A stretch of DNA of 64,000 nt from Rickettsiales bacterium (GCA_020630095.1 JAHDCD010000007.1:1-64000); one strand, 5' to 3'. Positions 27,423 through 35,533 are shown, counted from the stretch's first letter. A program made the numbers and translations. The notes: a model not told the origin generated them from the letters alone.

Positions 27423-28259
27423 ATGGTAAAAGAAAATAACATAGGGGGGAATGATATTATAGGCGCCGCAACTATTGTGGATGAAACTATAGTTAAGCAC
27501 GCGTTGTCGGATTCTCAAGTTGCTAGGTTCCAAGATGCGCTAGATTTTTTCTCTAACTTTGAATTGATGGAGCAAAGTCAGCGTGAAGAAATTGCTCAAG
27601 TAAGTGAAGATTTTAAGAAATTTGCTGAATCTAGAGATGTTGTTTATATGGATGAGTTTTTCCGTGAAAATGCAGATGCTTTAGATCATATGCATGTACT
27701 TGTGGATTTTATAAAATCTGATGAAATTTTAAATAGAGTTCCTGAAGAACAAAAGAGTAGCTTTATTAATATGGCTCAAGAATTAGAGGAGCATTTAATA
27801 GGTGAAAGTTATCCTGCATTTATTGAAAGTTTGGGTAAGGTTGAGGAATCATTAAAAGACCTAGCTAAAGAAGGTAGATTTGGAGAGCTTGGGCAAGCCT
27901 CACAAGATTTAGATGCTAGAGTTAATATGGCGGTTGAACATGGTTTGGATAAAGATATTTTAGCTAGTATAAAACTAGGCGATGCTATTGAATCGTTCAG
28001 AGAGGCTAGAGCTAGTAGATATAATGATAAGTCTCCAGAAGGAGTTACTCTAAATCCTAATGCTGCGGATAAAGAAGCTGAAAGTGTTATAGATTTTAAT
28101 GATAGCTTACAAAGGTTTATAGCTCAGGTTGAGGCGGAAATGACTAGTGCTGAAAACGATGAGAATAAATTAGGCAGGAGTGAGGAGGGGGCTGAATATC
28201 ATGCTAGTTCTACACCTAATGTTCATATGCCACAAGATAAGGGTATTGAAAAAGCGTAG
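27423..28259 (+). CDS. Orphan acidic helical protein, second gene of the pair
   Basis: No family recognised. The 278-residue product is acidic and helical with no export signal. It starts with a Gly/Ile/Asn-rich segment (NNIGGNDIIGAATI). Repeated DFxKxxxE/SxxEI-type helices follow, with a disordered tail containing ASSTPNVHMPQDK. It follows the 496-residue orphan by 18 bases. The overlapping TATAATG at its start could also serve as a weak own promoter, but shared transcription is simpler. Its similar composition suggests a functional partnership with its neighbour. Confidence 0.78.
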   Translation: MVKENNIGGNDIIGAATIVDETIVKHALSDSQVARFQDALDFFSNFELMEQSQREEIAQVSEDFKKFAESRDVVYMDEFFRENADALDHMHVLVDFIKSDEILNRVPEEQKSSFINMAQELEEHLIGESYPAFIESLGKVEESLKDLAKEGRFGELGQASQDLDARVNMAVEHGLDKDILASIKLGDAIESFREARASRYNDKSPEGVTLNPNAADKEAESVIDFNDSLQRFIAQVEAEMTSAENDENKLGRSEEGAEYHASSTPNVHMPQDKGIEKA

Positions 28260-28264
28260 TTTAA

Positions 28265-28681
28265 TTATTCATCCATTAAATTTTCTTTTAACGGCTTGTT
28301 GCCATTTATATATAAAGCTTGTGTTTGGTTAACGCACGCACCTTCAACGCAGACAAAGTTTGGTGCGGGAAAATTACATTCAGCGGATGGATTGCAATGT
28401 GTTGGCGTTTTGCATTCATCTCTATAATATTGTTCTATGTTTGTATGAATTTCGTTTGCTATTTTTTCATTTGATTTAGCAAGTGCGCTATACATGCAAT
28501 CTAGTGGTTCAAAAGGACAGCCGAATGAGTATGAGTAGCAGTCTGCGGTGTCAAAGCATGAGCTTGCAGTTTTTATTTTCTCTACAATAGAATCTATCTT
28601 ATCCTGACATTGGTTAGCTTTCACTTGAAAAGAAGCGAATAATATTGTTAATAAAGTTAATATTTTAATTTGTTTCGTCAT
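28265..28681 (-). CDS. Small exported cysteine-rich protein
   Basis: Not recognised. From the ATG at 28681 it has 138 residues. The signal peptide (KILTLLTILFASFQVKA) is followed by a mature part with about ten cysteines (SSCFDTADCYSYSFGCPF, LDCMYS, DECKTPTHCNPSAECNFP, FVCVEGACV), which should form periplasmic disulfides. An in-frame start at 28708 lies inside a palindromic repeat and would add residues encoded by the repeat, so I use 28681. It is convergent with the orphan pair, 5 bases apart. Confidence 0.78.
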   Translation of the reverse strand: MTKQIKILTLLTILFASFQVKANQCQDKIDSIVEKIKTASSCFDTADCYSYSFGCPFEPLDCMYSALAKSNEKIANEIHTNIEQYYRDECKTPTHCNPSAECNFPAPNFVCVEGACVNQTQALYINGNKPLKENLMDE

Positions 28682-28781
28682 TGCGAGCGACCGCAGAAAG
28701 CGCGGCAATCCATCAATTGAACTTTTTGTTTGGTAAGCTCTGTTGATGGATCGCCACGTCGCTTCGCTCCTCGCGATGACG
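28676..28781. repeat. Dispersed palindromic repeat, CGTCATTGCGAG family, copy 4
   Basis: Ends CGTCATTGCGAG and CTCGCGATGACG are inverted. Inner arms GCAATCCATCAA / TTGATGGATCGC are nearly complementary around a variable centre. It covers the divergent promoter region of the Cys-rich protein and the dehydrogenase-like gene, and creates false N-terminal extensions in both reading frames. Confidence 0.85.
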
Positions 28782-28807
28782 GAATACTTGTTTTTATACG
28801 ATCAGTT

Positions 28808-29725
28808 ATGAATAAAACAGTCTCAATTTTCGGCGGTACGGGGTTTGTAGGAACCGCTATAGCTAAGAAGTTATTAGATAAAGGGTATATTGTAAATATC
28901 CTTTCGCGCGAAAGCGTAAATAGAAAGCGCGCTAAGATATTAAAAGGTACTGGTGGGCAGTTTAATCATATTAAAGTTAATTACGATACTAACGCCTCGA
29001 TTGAGAAGGCTATTAAAGGCTCTGATTACGTGATTAATTTAATCGGTATTTTATATCAAAAGCCTAAGCAGAAATTTGAAAAGATTCATGGCGAGTTAGC
29101 AGAAAACTTAGCGAAGATTGCTAAGAAGGTTGGCGTTAAGAAGTTCGTGCATATATCTGCGCTGGGTATTGAAAGTAGTTATAAGAGTAGCAAATATGCT
29201 AGGTCTAAAATTTCGGGCGAGCGTGGCGTGCATTTGCAGTTTCCGCATGCTACGATATTGCGTCCATCGGTTATATTTGGTGAAGAAGATAATTTCTTGA
29301 ATCAATTTGCGGCAATGGCAGGGAAGTCGCCGTTTTTGCCAAACATTGGTGGTGGAGAGGCTAAGTTTCAGCCGGTGTGGGTTGAAGATGTGGCGGATTC
29401 TGTGATTAAAGTTTTAGAAAATGCACATGAAGGAAAGGTTTATGAGCTTGTTGGTCATACGCGTTATAGTTTTAAGCAGATTTTAAAATTTATTCTTAAA
29501 TCTATCAATAAAAACAGAGTGTTAATGCCGTTGCCATATGGGCTTGCTAAAATACCGGCATTTTTCCTTGAACTTACCCCTAATCCTATGTTAACAATGG
29601 ACCAAGTGGAGCTTCTCAAATACGATAATGTATCTGAAAAGAATGATATGGCCAAATTGGGCATAAAACCTAGTGATATGGAAGATATTGCAGGTAAATA
29701 TTTGAAAAAACATAGGAAGAAATAA
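28808..29725 (+). CDS. NAD(P)-binding epimerase/NDUFA9-like protein
   Basis: Extended short-chain dehydrogenase (NmrA/epimerase type) of 305 residues from the ATG at 28808. The N-terminal GGTGFVGTAIAKKLL is the dinucleotide site. VINLIGILYQ, the HISALGIES segment, SKYARSKISGE (Tyr-x3-Lys-like) and ILRPSVIFGEEDNFLNQFA are the pattern of the NDUFA9/complex I-associated subfamily in alphaproteobacteria. The exact substrate is unknown; a role in complex I assembly or a quinone-linked step is plausible. It is immediately followed by thyX, with no gap. Confidence 0.88.
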   Translation: MNKTVSIFGGTGFVGTAIAKKLLDKGYIVNILSRESVNRKRAKILKGTGGQFNHIKVNYDTNASIEKAIKGSDYVINLIGILYQKPKQKFEKIHGELAENLAKIAKKVGVKKFVHISALGIESSYKSSKYARSKISGERGVHLQFPHATILRPSVIFGEEDNFLNQFAAMAGKSPFLPNIGGGEAKFQPVWVEDVADSVIKVLENAHEGKVYELVGHTRYSFKQILKFILKSINKNRVLMPLPYGLAKIPAFFLELTPNPMLTMDQVELLKYDNVSEKNDMAKLGIKPSDMEDIAGKYLKKHRKK

Positions 29726-30667
29726 ATGGCATTTACTCAAGAGCAACAACAGCAATTTAACGAAGCAAGAGCAACTCAAGCGACAACTTTAAGACCGACA
29801 GTTCCAGAATTAGAAGCATTAATGCATCTTCCGCAAGAGGTACTGGACCATGGTTTTGTGCGCTTAATTGATTATATGGGTAACGATAATGCTATTGTTC
29901 AGGCGGCGCGTGTATCTTATGGCGTTGGCACTAAGCAGGTTAATCAGGATAGAGGTTTAATTCGCTATTTAATGCGTCATTGGCATACTACACCATTTGA
30001 GATGTGTGAAATTAAGTTCCACATTAAATTGCCGATATTTATTGCGCGTCAGTGGATTCGCCATCGTACTGCTAATGTTAATGAGTATTCAGCGCGCTAT
30101 TCGATATTAGATAAAGAATTTTATATTCCTCAGCTTGAGCAGTTAGCGCCACAATCAGCGGCTAATCACCAAGGGCGCGCGGAAGATGCTCAGCTTTCAG
30201 AAGTTGAAGCGGCACGCGTGTTACAAATTTTAAAAGATGATGCTTCGCGTTGTTATAATAATTATGAGGAATTAATGAATGAGCGTAATGATGGCTCAAC
30301 TGTTAATGAAAATAATGAAGGTATCGCGCGTGAGTTGGCACGTATGAACTTAACGTTAAATACATATACGCAATGGTATTGGAAGATTGATCTTCATAAT
30401 CTATTCCACTTCTTATTCCTACGTGCGGATGGTCATGCGCAGTATGAAATCCGTGAATATGCGGATATTATGTTAGATATGGTTAAGCAATGGGTGCCAC
30501 ATGCTTACGATGCGTTTATGGAATATCGCGTTGGCGGTGTGCATGTATCTAAAGGGCAGAAAGAAGTTATTAAGCGTCTAATCGCCGGCGAGAAGGTATC
30601 TGAGGAAGATTCGGGTATAACTAAGAGAGAGTATGGCGAGTTAATGAGTGCATTGGAGCTTGGTTAA
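29726..30667 (+). CDS. thyX: Flavin-dependent thymidylate synthase ThyX
   Basis: Makes dTMP from dUMP with FAD, NADPH and methylene-tetrahydrofolate. The 313-residue product has the ThyX motif [15 protein letters not shown] (residues 112-126), a conservative form of RHRxxSxNExSxR. ARQWIRH precedes it and [21 protein letters not shown] lies in the C-terminal half. Length is typical of the longer alphaproteobacterial ThyX. It starts directly after the epimerase-like gene and ends just before a palindromic repeat. Confidence 0.96.
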   Translation: MAFTQEQQQQFNEARATQATTLRPTVPELEALMHLPQEVLDHGFVRLIDYMGNDNAIVQAARVSYGVGTKQVNQDRGLIRYLMRHWHTTPFEMCEIKFHIKLPIFIARQWIRHRTANVNEYSARYSILDKEFYIPQLEQLAPQSAANHQGRAEDAQLSEVEAARVLQILKDDASRCYNNYEELMNERNDGSTVNENNEGIARELARMNLTLNTYTQWYWKIDLHNLFHFLFLRADGHAQYEIREYADIMLDMVKQWVPHAYDAFMEYRVGGVHVSKGQKEVIKRLIAGEKVSEEDSGITKREYGELMSALELG

Positions 30668-30674
30668 TCAATCA

Positions 30675-30765
30675 CGTCATTGCGAGGAGCGTTAGCGACG
30701 CGGCAATCCAGTGATCTGGTTACTTGGATAGATCTCTGGATTGCTTCGCTTTGCTCGCAATGACG
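30675..30765. repeat. Dispersed palindromic repeat, CGTCATTGCGAG family, copy 5
   Basis: Best-preserved copy: CGTCATTGCGAGGAGCG at the left and CGCAATGACG at the right, with inner GGCAATCCAG / CTGGATTGC arms. It separates thyX from the frataxin homologue and produces an artificial upstream extension of the latter frame. Confidence 0.88.
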
Positions 30766-30779
30766 ATGGATTTTATATT

Positions 30780-31025
30780 ATGGATTTTCAAAAACAAGCA
30801 GATGAAATTTTAGAGCAATTGCTGGATATGGCAGAAGATGCTGACCATGATGCTGATATTATATCGGGAGTTCTTCAAATTGAAGCTGAGGATGGCCGTG
30901 AATGGGTGATTAATAAGCATGCGCCTACGGAGCAAATCTGGATCGCTTCACCTATCTCTGGTGCCACGCATATTGATATTGCTGATTCCGATAAAGCTAT
31001 CGAGATGTGCCAAGAAGAGTTTTAG
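30780..31025 (+). CDS. cyaY: Short frataxin/CyaY-like protein
   Basis: Iron-binding modulator of Fe-S cluster assembly. From the ATG at 30780 it has 81 residues. An acidic first helix (ADEILEQLLDMAEDADHDADI) is followed by the frataxin beta-sheet signature GVLQIEAEDGREWVINKHAPTEQ-IWIASPISGATH, very like eukaryotic and rickettsial frataxins. The usual C-terminal helix is almost absent (about 25 residues shorter than CyaY of E. coli). The longer frame from 30741 is encoded by the neighbouring repeat. It stands alone between that repeat and a CtrA-box promoter. Confidence 0.85.
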   Translation: MDFQKQADEILEQLLDMAEDADHDADIISGVLQIEAEDGREWVINKHAPTEQIWIASPISGATHIDIADSDKAIEMCQEEF

Positions 31026-31029
31026 TTTC

Positions 31030-31061
31030 TTAAATATTCTTTAACCTTTTTCTTTTACTAT
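31030..31061 (+). promoter_or_regulatory. CtrA-box promoter of the 31068 gene
   Basis: TTAAA at 31030 and TTAAC at 31041-31045 (11-bp period) are followed by 10 bases and TACTAT at 31056-31061. The expected start is at about 31068, exactly the A of the ATG. Confidence 0.7.
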
Positions 31062-31067
31062 ACAATT

Positions 31068-31949
31068 ATGGATAGAAGAAGTTTCATAGCAAAGCTTAGG
31101 GATGGTATAGTGGCCGCATCAAGTGCAGATGCGGATAAGGTTGTTGAGGGTGTAAAAAAACTATCTAGTTTGCCATCCTCTTTATCAAGTGATGATGCAA
31201 AAAAGGTGCTATCAGCATACGATTGTAATTTAGGGAATGTTTACAACTTCGTAGATAATAAATTTGGGATATGTGATATAGATAACAGACATGCCATAGT
31301 TACACCAGATAATGTGGCTTTTTCTGCCAGGATGTTACTAGAGGGGGATTATTCGCAGGGAAATAAAAAATTGTTAAGAGATGCGTATAAGAATCCTGAT
31401 GTTATGCAAGCTATTATAGTTGAAATGGAGAGGTATGCGTGCGGTGGTCTTGGGAATGCTATTAGTAGTAGTTGGAGAGAAGGTTTTTCAAAAGGTCTTT
31501 CTTTTATTGTGGAGAGTATTTCTCAAGGTGAAGTTGGTATAAATGGTTATATAGAAAAGGTTAAAGTGGATCATCAAGTTCAAATTGATAGTTATATAAG
31601 AGAAAAAGTTGACGGAATAGATATTGAAGATGTGGATAGTAAAGTGGTTATTAAATCTTTTCAGGTAAAAGAACAATTTAGGAGTGGTGTTTATATTGCT
31701 AAGTTCGAAGTTTGTGTGGATGAGAGCGATAATGTTATATTCTCTGTTAAGCCGGATGTATCTAAAGAGGATGTAGGTCAATTGTTAAGGAATATGCAGA
31801 GGGCGATTAATGGTTCGGGTTATTGTAATACTAAAGTTGAGGGCAGAAATTTGATAGCGAAGGATTGTCCGGATGATGTTTTAACCGCAATATATTTGGC
31901 GAGTAAGCAGGTTGAGAAGGAGCAGGAGAGAAGTGTTGCTAAAGTTTAG
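31068..31949 (+). CDS. Orphan protein under a CtrA-box promoter
   Basis: Not recognised. The 293-residue cytosolic product has a Ser/Leu-rich N-terminal part (KKLSSLPSSLSSDDAKKVL), a helical middle (LLRDAYKNPDVMQAIIVEMERYA) and a beta-rich segment (VVIKSFQVKEQFRSGVYIAKFEV). A basic helical C-terminus follows (AIYLASKQVEKEQERSVAKV). No catalytic motif is evident. The start codon sits at the predicted transcription start of a CtrA-type promoter, suggesting a leaderless mRNA. The 3' end overlaps smpB convergently by 4 bases. Confidence 0.78.
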   Translation: MDRRSFIAKLRDGIVAASSADADKVVEGVKKLSSLPSSLSSDDAKKVLSAYDCNLGNVYNFVDNKFGICDIDNRHAIVTPDNVAFSARMLLEGDYSQGNKKLLRDAYKNPDVMQAIIVEMERYACGGLGNAISSSWREGFSKGLSFIVESISQGEVGINGYIEKVKVDHQVQIDSYIREKVDGIDIEDVDSKVVIKSFQVKEQFRSGVYIAKFEVCVDESDNVIFSVKPDVSKEDVGQLLRNMQRAINGSGYCNTKVEGRNLIAKDCPDDVLTAIYLASKQVEKEQERSVAKV

Positions 31950-32434
31950 CCTTCTTTCATAAGGCGGTGTTTTTCGCGGTCCCAGTCACGTTTTTGCTCG
32001 TCCTTTCTTTTGTCAAAGTTGGTTTTACCTTTAGCGAGAGCGATTTTAATTTTAGCATTTCCTTTATGCCAAAACATTTTAACAGGCACTATAGTTAGAC
32101 CCTTCTTTTGCACTTGCCCCGTTAGTTTATTTATTTCGCGCTTATTAAGTAGTAATTTACGTTCGCGCGTGGGGTTGTGGTTAAACTTTTCGGATGCGTG
32201 GCTGTAATGTGAGATATGGCAGTTCACTAAGAACATCTCGAAAGTATCATTATATGGGCGCGGTTCAATGTGGGAATCTGCGAACTGGATTTTACCTTCG
32301 CGTAAGGATTTTACCTCTGTGCCAGTTAGTACTATGCCAGCATCAAATTCTTCTTCAAAATGATAGTTAAAGCGCGCCTTTTTATTGTCTGCAATTAAAG
32401 AGCTGGTTTGAGTATTTGCCTTCTTTTTAGCCAT
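31946..32434 (-). CDS. smpB: SsrA-binding protein SmpB
   Basis: Binds the tRNA-like domain of tmRNA and carries it into stalled ribosomes. The 162-residue product shows the OB-fold motifs ARFNYHFEEEFDAGIVLTGTEVKSLREG and the basic C-terminal tail KGKTNFDKRKDEQKRDWDRE that mimics an anticodon arm. Size is normal. Its partner ssrA is at about 2100-2484. The start codon overlaps the dapA stop by one base (TAATG). Confidence 0.97.
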   Translation of the reverse strand: MAKKKANTQTSSLIADNKKARFNYHFEEEFDAGIVLTGTEVKSLREGKIQFADSHIEPRPYNDTFEMFLVNCHISHYSHASEKFNHNPTRERKLLLNKREINKLTGQVQKKGLTIVPVKMFWHKGNAKIKIALAKGKTNFDKRKDEQKRDWDREKHRLMKEG

Positions 32435-33312
32435 TATATTAGGTCTAAATTCTGCAGGGCAGTTTTGATTTTAGCTTTAGCTGCATCCGATGGAACAGTT
32501 AATGGCAGGCGGATATATTCAGAGCATAAGCCCATTAAGTGCGCTGCATATTTAACTGGAATTGGGTTGGTTTCACAGAACATTGCATCGTTAAGTTCTA
32601 CTAGTGATTTTTGGATTTTATCTGCTTCGTCAAAATTACCGTTCAAGCACAAACTTTGCATTTTTGAGCATAAGTCAGGTACAATATTTGCCGTTACTGA
32701 AATGCAACCAGTACCGCCACGGCGGTTAAATTCTACGGCGGAGTCATCTTCGCCAGAAAGTTGGAAGAATTCACCGTTAATTTTTGGTATTAAATCTTGA
32801 GGACGCTCAAGTTCGGCAGTAGCATCTTTAACGCCAACAATACGTTCACAATCATTAGCTAGACGCGCGATAGTATCGTTAGAAAGTGCGGTAATTGTTC
32901 TACCTGGAACGTTATATAAAATTATTGGAATATCGGTATTATCGTGAATTTTTTTGTAATGTAGGTACAGACCTTCTTGCGTTGGCTTATTGTAATATGG
33001 CACAACTAGAAGGGCAGAATTTGCGCCAGCTTCTTGCGCCTCTTGAGTCATGGAAATAGCTTCACGCGTTGAGTTTGAACCAGTTCCCGCCATAACTTGG
33101 CAATTACCTCCAGCGATTTCTATAGCTAGTTTTATAATCTGATTATGCTCATTATGCGAGATAGTAGGCGACTCGCCTGTAGTTCCGCATGGTACAATGC
33201 CATGTGTACCAGCTTGAATTTGGTGCGTGATAATCTTTTCAAACGCTTGTTCGTCAAGGTTACCCTCGGCATCGAATGGCGTAATTAAAGCTGTGTAAGA
33301 CCCTTTTATCAT
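32434..33312 (-). CDS. dapA: 4-hydroxy-tetrahydrodipicolinate synthase
   Basis: Condenses pyruvate with aspartate semialdehyde in the lysine/diaminopimelate pathway. The 292-residue product has the aldolase barrel motifs GSYTALITPF, VPCGTTGESPTI, the tyrosine segment VVPYYNKPTQEGLY, and the Schiff-base lysine in IVGVKDATAEL. It is coupled to smpB downstream. A striking 19-bp inverted repeat lies upstream. Confidence 0.96.
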   Translation of the reverse strand: MIKGSYTALITPFDAEGNLDEQAFEKIITHQIQAGTHGIVPCGTTGESPTISHNEHNQIIKLAIEIAGGNCQVMAGTGSNSTREAISMTQEAQEAGANSALLVVPYYNKPTQEGLYLHYKKIHDNTDIPIILYNVPGRTITALSNDTIARLANDCERIVGVKDATAELERPQDLIPKINGEFFQLSGEDDSAVEFNRRGGTGCISVTANIVPDLCSKMQSLCLNGNFDEADKIQKSLVELNDAMFCETNPIPVKYAAHLMGLCSEYIRLPLTVPSDAAKAKIKTALQNLDLI

Positions 33313-33363
33313 TGTTATAATAAAATAAACTACATGGAACGTTAGTGCAAGTACAAGTGAGTG

Positions 33364-33413
33364 AATGAGTAGTAAATCTGGATATCTGGAAATTTCCAGA
33401 TTTACTACTCATT
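33364..33413. repeat. Perfect 19-bp inverted repeat upstream of dapA
   Basis: The arms 33364-33382 and 33395-33413 are exact inverted copies around a 12-base centre. The centre with its borders contains a second palindrome TCTGGAAATTTCCAGA. The core TATCTGGAAATTT recurs upstream of the ArsR-fold regulator (41431-41443) and, with one change, before ispH (13308-13320). It may be an operator or a mobile palindrome. Confidence 0.75.
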
Positions 33414-33494
33414 TACTACCAATGCACTTTGGCATGGAGAGAATATGAATTATATTTTTATAGAAATGATTTATTAAGCCGGTAGGATGTTTTT

Positions 33495-33920
33495 ATGGAG
33501 TATCAGTACATTAAAGTTATACATATTATCGCAGTTATATCGTGGATGGCGGGCATGTTATATTTACCGCGTCTGTTTGTTTATCATGTTAAGGCAAAGG
33601 CTGGTGGAGAGCTAGATTTAACATTGCAAACTATGGAGCGTAAGTTGCAAAAGTTTATTATGCTACCTGCGCTTATTGTGGCATTTGTTACTGGTTTTTG
33701 GCTGGCGAGTATTGCAGATTCATTTAGCTACGGGTGGTTTCATGGTAAGCTATTATTTGTTGTTCTTATGGCGGCGGCTCATGGAATTATGGGGCGTTAT
33801 AGGAAAGATTTTGCTAACGGCGCTAATAAGAAGTCTGAACGTTTCTTTAGATACTTTAACGAAGTGCCAACGATATTAATGATTTTGATTGTTATTCTTG
33901 TAGTTGTTAAGCCTTTTTAG
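33495..33920 (+). CDS. hemJ: Protoporphyrinogen oxidase HemJ
   Basis: Inner-membrane haem enzyme that oxidises protoporphyrinogen IX in most alphaproteobacteria. The 141-residue product has four transmembrane helices. The family signatures are the histidine in VIHIIAVISWMAGMLYLPRLFVYH, WFHGKLLFVVLMAAAHG, and YFNEVPTILMI near the C-terminus. A TAGGAT ribosome site precedes the ATG. The gene is followed by a toxin-antitoxin pair. Confidence 0.93.
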   Translation: MEYQYIKVIHIIAVISWMAGMLYLPRLFVYHVKAKAGGELDLTLQTMERKLQKFIMLPALIVAFVTGFWLASIADSFSYGWFHGKLLFVVLMAAAHGIMGRYRKDFANGANKKSERFFRYFNEVPTILMILIVILVVVKPF

Positions 33921-33933
33921 TATTATTAAAATT

Positions 33934-34071
33934 ATGGATAAGGTAATAAATGAAAATATTGAAGAAGTGGCGTTAGATGCTTTAGTTTCTGATTTATTAA
34001 AGAACAGTGAAGAAACGCTGGAGTTATTCAAAGAATATGACAAAGGAAAAGAAGATATTCTGGCTGAGTAA
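33934..34071 (+). CDS. Small acidic antitoxin of the Doc toxin (predicted)
   Basis: A 45-residue frame (MDKVINENIEEVALDAL, later LELFKEYDKGKEDILAE) begins 13 bases after hemJ and overlaps the Doc-type toxin by 35 bases. It is strongly acidic and helical, like the toxin-neutralising C-terminal tail of Phd. It lacks the N-terminal DNA-binding domain of Phd. I see no [S/T]xxxE[G/N] inhibitory motif of the VbhA/Fic type. The call rests on position, overlap, size and charge. Confidence 0.65.
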   Translation: MDKVINENIEEVALDALVSDLLKNSEETLELFKEYDKGKEDILAE

Positions 34072-34435
34072 TAATTATGTATTAAAAATCCATAAGGATA
34101 CTGTAACTTTTAATTCTCCCAAAGCATTGTACGGTTTAAAGGACATGAATCTTTTTGATTCAGCGATGAACCGCCCTCGTAATTTATATTTATATGAAAA
34201 TGAGAGTGAAACTTTTAAGCTAGCGGCTTCATTGGTATACGGCTTGGTAAAAAACCATGCGTTTATAGATGGTAATAAAAGAACGGCTTTTATGGCGGTT
34301 AATACTTTTTTAAAAATAAATGGTTATAGAATGGAAAGTTTAGCAAAGGATAATTTAGCGAAATTTGTTGAACTAATAGAAGGTAAGATTTCTGAGCGGG
34401 AATTTTCTGAGTGGTTAAAAGAGGTGTGTAAATGA
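34037..34435 (+). CDS. doc: Doc-type (Fic-fold) toxin
   Basis: Predicted growth-inhibiting toxin; Doc phosphorylates elongation factor EF-Tu. From the ATG at 34037 the product has 132 residues. The start IFWLSNNYVLKIHKD fits the Doc N-terminus, GLKDMNLFDSAMNRP follows, and the active-site motif is HAFIDGNKRTAFMA. The Lys in GNKRTA, instead of Gly in Fic AMP-transferases, marks the Doc kinase class. It overlaps the putative antitoxin upstream by 35 bases and rlmB downstream by 4 (ATGA), so all are co-transcribed. Confidence 0.9.
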   Translation: MTKEKKIFWLSNNYVLKIHKDTVTFNSPKALYGLKDMNLFDSAMNRPRNLYLYENESETFKLAASLVYGLVKNHAFIDGNKRTAFMAVNTFLKINGYRMESLAKDNLAKFVELIEGKISEREFSEWLKEVCK

Positions 34436-35133
34436 AAAGTTATCTAGCATATGGTAAGCACTCGGTAGAGGGCATAATTAGTAATCCAAAGCGTAAGGTT
34501 TTGAATATTTGGGCGGCGGATAAGTATAAGGATAATAAGATTTTATCTGCACATAAGGTTACTTGGGTTGGGCGCGATTTTTTTGAGAAAAAGTTTGATC
34601 AGGGCATTCCGCATCAAGGTATTGCGTGTGAGGTTCAGCCGAAACAACAGCCAAGTTTTAATGAGTTTTTGAAAAATTATAACGAAGATAAAGGTGCAAT
34701 AGTGTTCCTAGATCAAGTTACTGATCCGCATAATATTGGTGCGATAATTCGTTCTGCTGTGGCGTTTGGGGCATCTGCTGTGGTAGTGCCAAAGAATAAT
34801 GCGCCGTATGAAAGCGCGGTTATGTTGAAGTCTGCTTCTCAAGGGTTTGAGCATATTCCTTATATTACAGTTACTAATTTGAACCGCTCAGTTGAAGAAG
34901 CTAAAGAATTTGGCTTTTGGGCTATTGGGCTGGATGGTTATGCGAAGCAGTCTATTAAAGATATTCCTAACTATGATAGAGTTTCGATAATTATGGGTTC
35001 TGAGGGTAAGGGGATGCGTTCAAAGATATCAGAGAATTGTGATATTTTAGCGAAGTTGCCGATATCTGATAAGGTGGAGAGTTTGAACGTATCTAACGCT
35101 TGCGCGGTTGCCCTTTATGAGTTGGCACATTAG
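34432..35133 (+). CDS. rlmB: 23S rRNA 2'-O-methyltransferase RlmB (SpoU family)
   Basis: SAM-dependent methylation of a 23S rRNA ribose (G2251 in E. coli). The 233-residue product has the N-terminal L30e-like substrate domain (YLAYGKHSVEGII). The knotted SPOUT domain carries motif 1 DQVTDPHNIGAIIRSA, motif 2 IIMGSEGKGM and motif 3 LNVSNACAVALYEL. It overlaps the doc stop by 4 bases. The 3' end touches a repeated AGAAGGATAAGCATAT element. Confidence 0.94.
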   Translation: MKSYLAYGKHSVEGIISNPKRKVLNIWAADKYKDNKILSAHKVTWVGRDFFEKKFDQGIPHQGIACEVQPKQQPSFNEFLKNYNEDKGAIVFLDQVTDPHNIGAIIRSAVAFGASAVVVPKNNAPYESAVMLKSASQGFEHIPYITVTNLNRSVEEAKEFGFWAIGLDGYAKQSIKDIPNYDRVSIIMGSEGKGMRSKISENCDILAKLPISDKVESLNVSNACAVALYELAH

Positions 35134-35140
35134 AAGGGTT

Positions 35141-35162
35141 AGAAGGATAAGCATATGAGAAG
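35141..35162 (+). repeat. AGAAGGATAAGCATAT repeat, copy 1
   Basis: This 22-base unit lies just before the S23-type gene. Inverted copies lie after that gene (35551-35585) and direct copies after valS (38081-38123). Copies 1 and 2 therefore bracket the S23 gene as inverted repeats. Confidence 0.75.
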
Positions 35163-35167
35163 TTATT

Positions 35168-35533
35168 ATGAGTGAATTTGTACCATTTACGAAATTAGAA
35201 GTGTGGAAGAGATCTATTGATTATGCTCATATGGTTTATGGTGAAACTAAGGGGTTTCCAAAAGGGCATTATGGATTATCAGATCAGTTGAATAGATCAT
35301 CTATTTCAATTTCATCTAATATTGCAGAAGGTAAAGGCAGGGGTTCAGGTAAGGATTTTTTAAAATTTTTAATAATTGCTAGAGGTTCGTTATATGAGTC
35401 TCAATCTCAATTGTTACTATGTAAGCGATTTGAGCTGTTAGCAGAGAAAAAATATATAGAAATTTATACTCTTTCTATTGAGGTATCTAAGGCACTAAAT
35501 GTTTTAATATCGAAGTTAAAGAAAGCGCTATAA
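35168..35533 (+). CDS. S23/IVS-type four-helix bundle protein
   Basis: The 121-residue product belongs to the four-helix bundle family first seen in intervening sequences of 23S rRNA genes. Signatures are FTKLEVWKRSIDYAHMVYGETKGFP, LSDQLNRSSISISSNIAEGKGRGS, FLIIARGSLYE and a C-terminal helix. Function is unknown; it forms pentamers in known structures and may bind nucleic acid. It lies between rlmB and valS and is bracketed by inverted copies of a short repeat, so it may have arrived as a small mobile unit. Confidence 0.9.
   Translation: MSEFVPFTKLEVWKRSIDYAHMVYGETKGFPKGHYGLSDQLNRSSISISSNIAEGKGRGSGKDFLKFLIIARGSLYESQSQLLLCKRFELLAEKKYIEIYTLSIEVSKALNVLISKLKKAL

Noticed and set aside
33934-34071. 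VbhA/FicA-type inhibitory antitoxin
   Set aside because: The [S/T]xxxE[G/N] motif is absent and the toxin is of the Doc (GNKRTA) class, so a Phd-tail-like antitoxin is the better reading.
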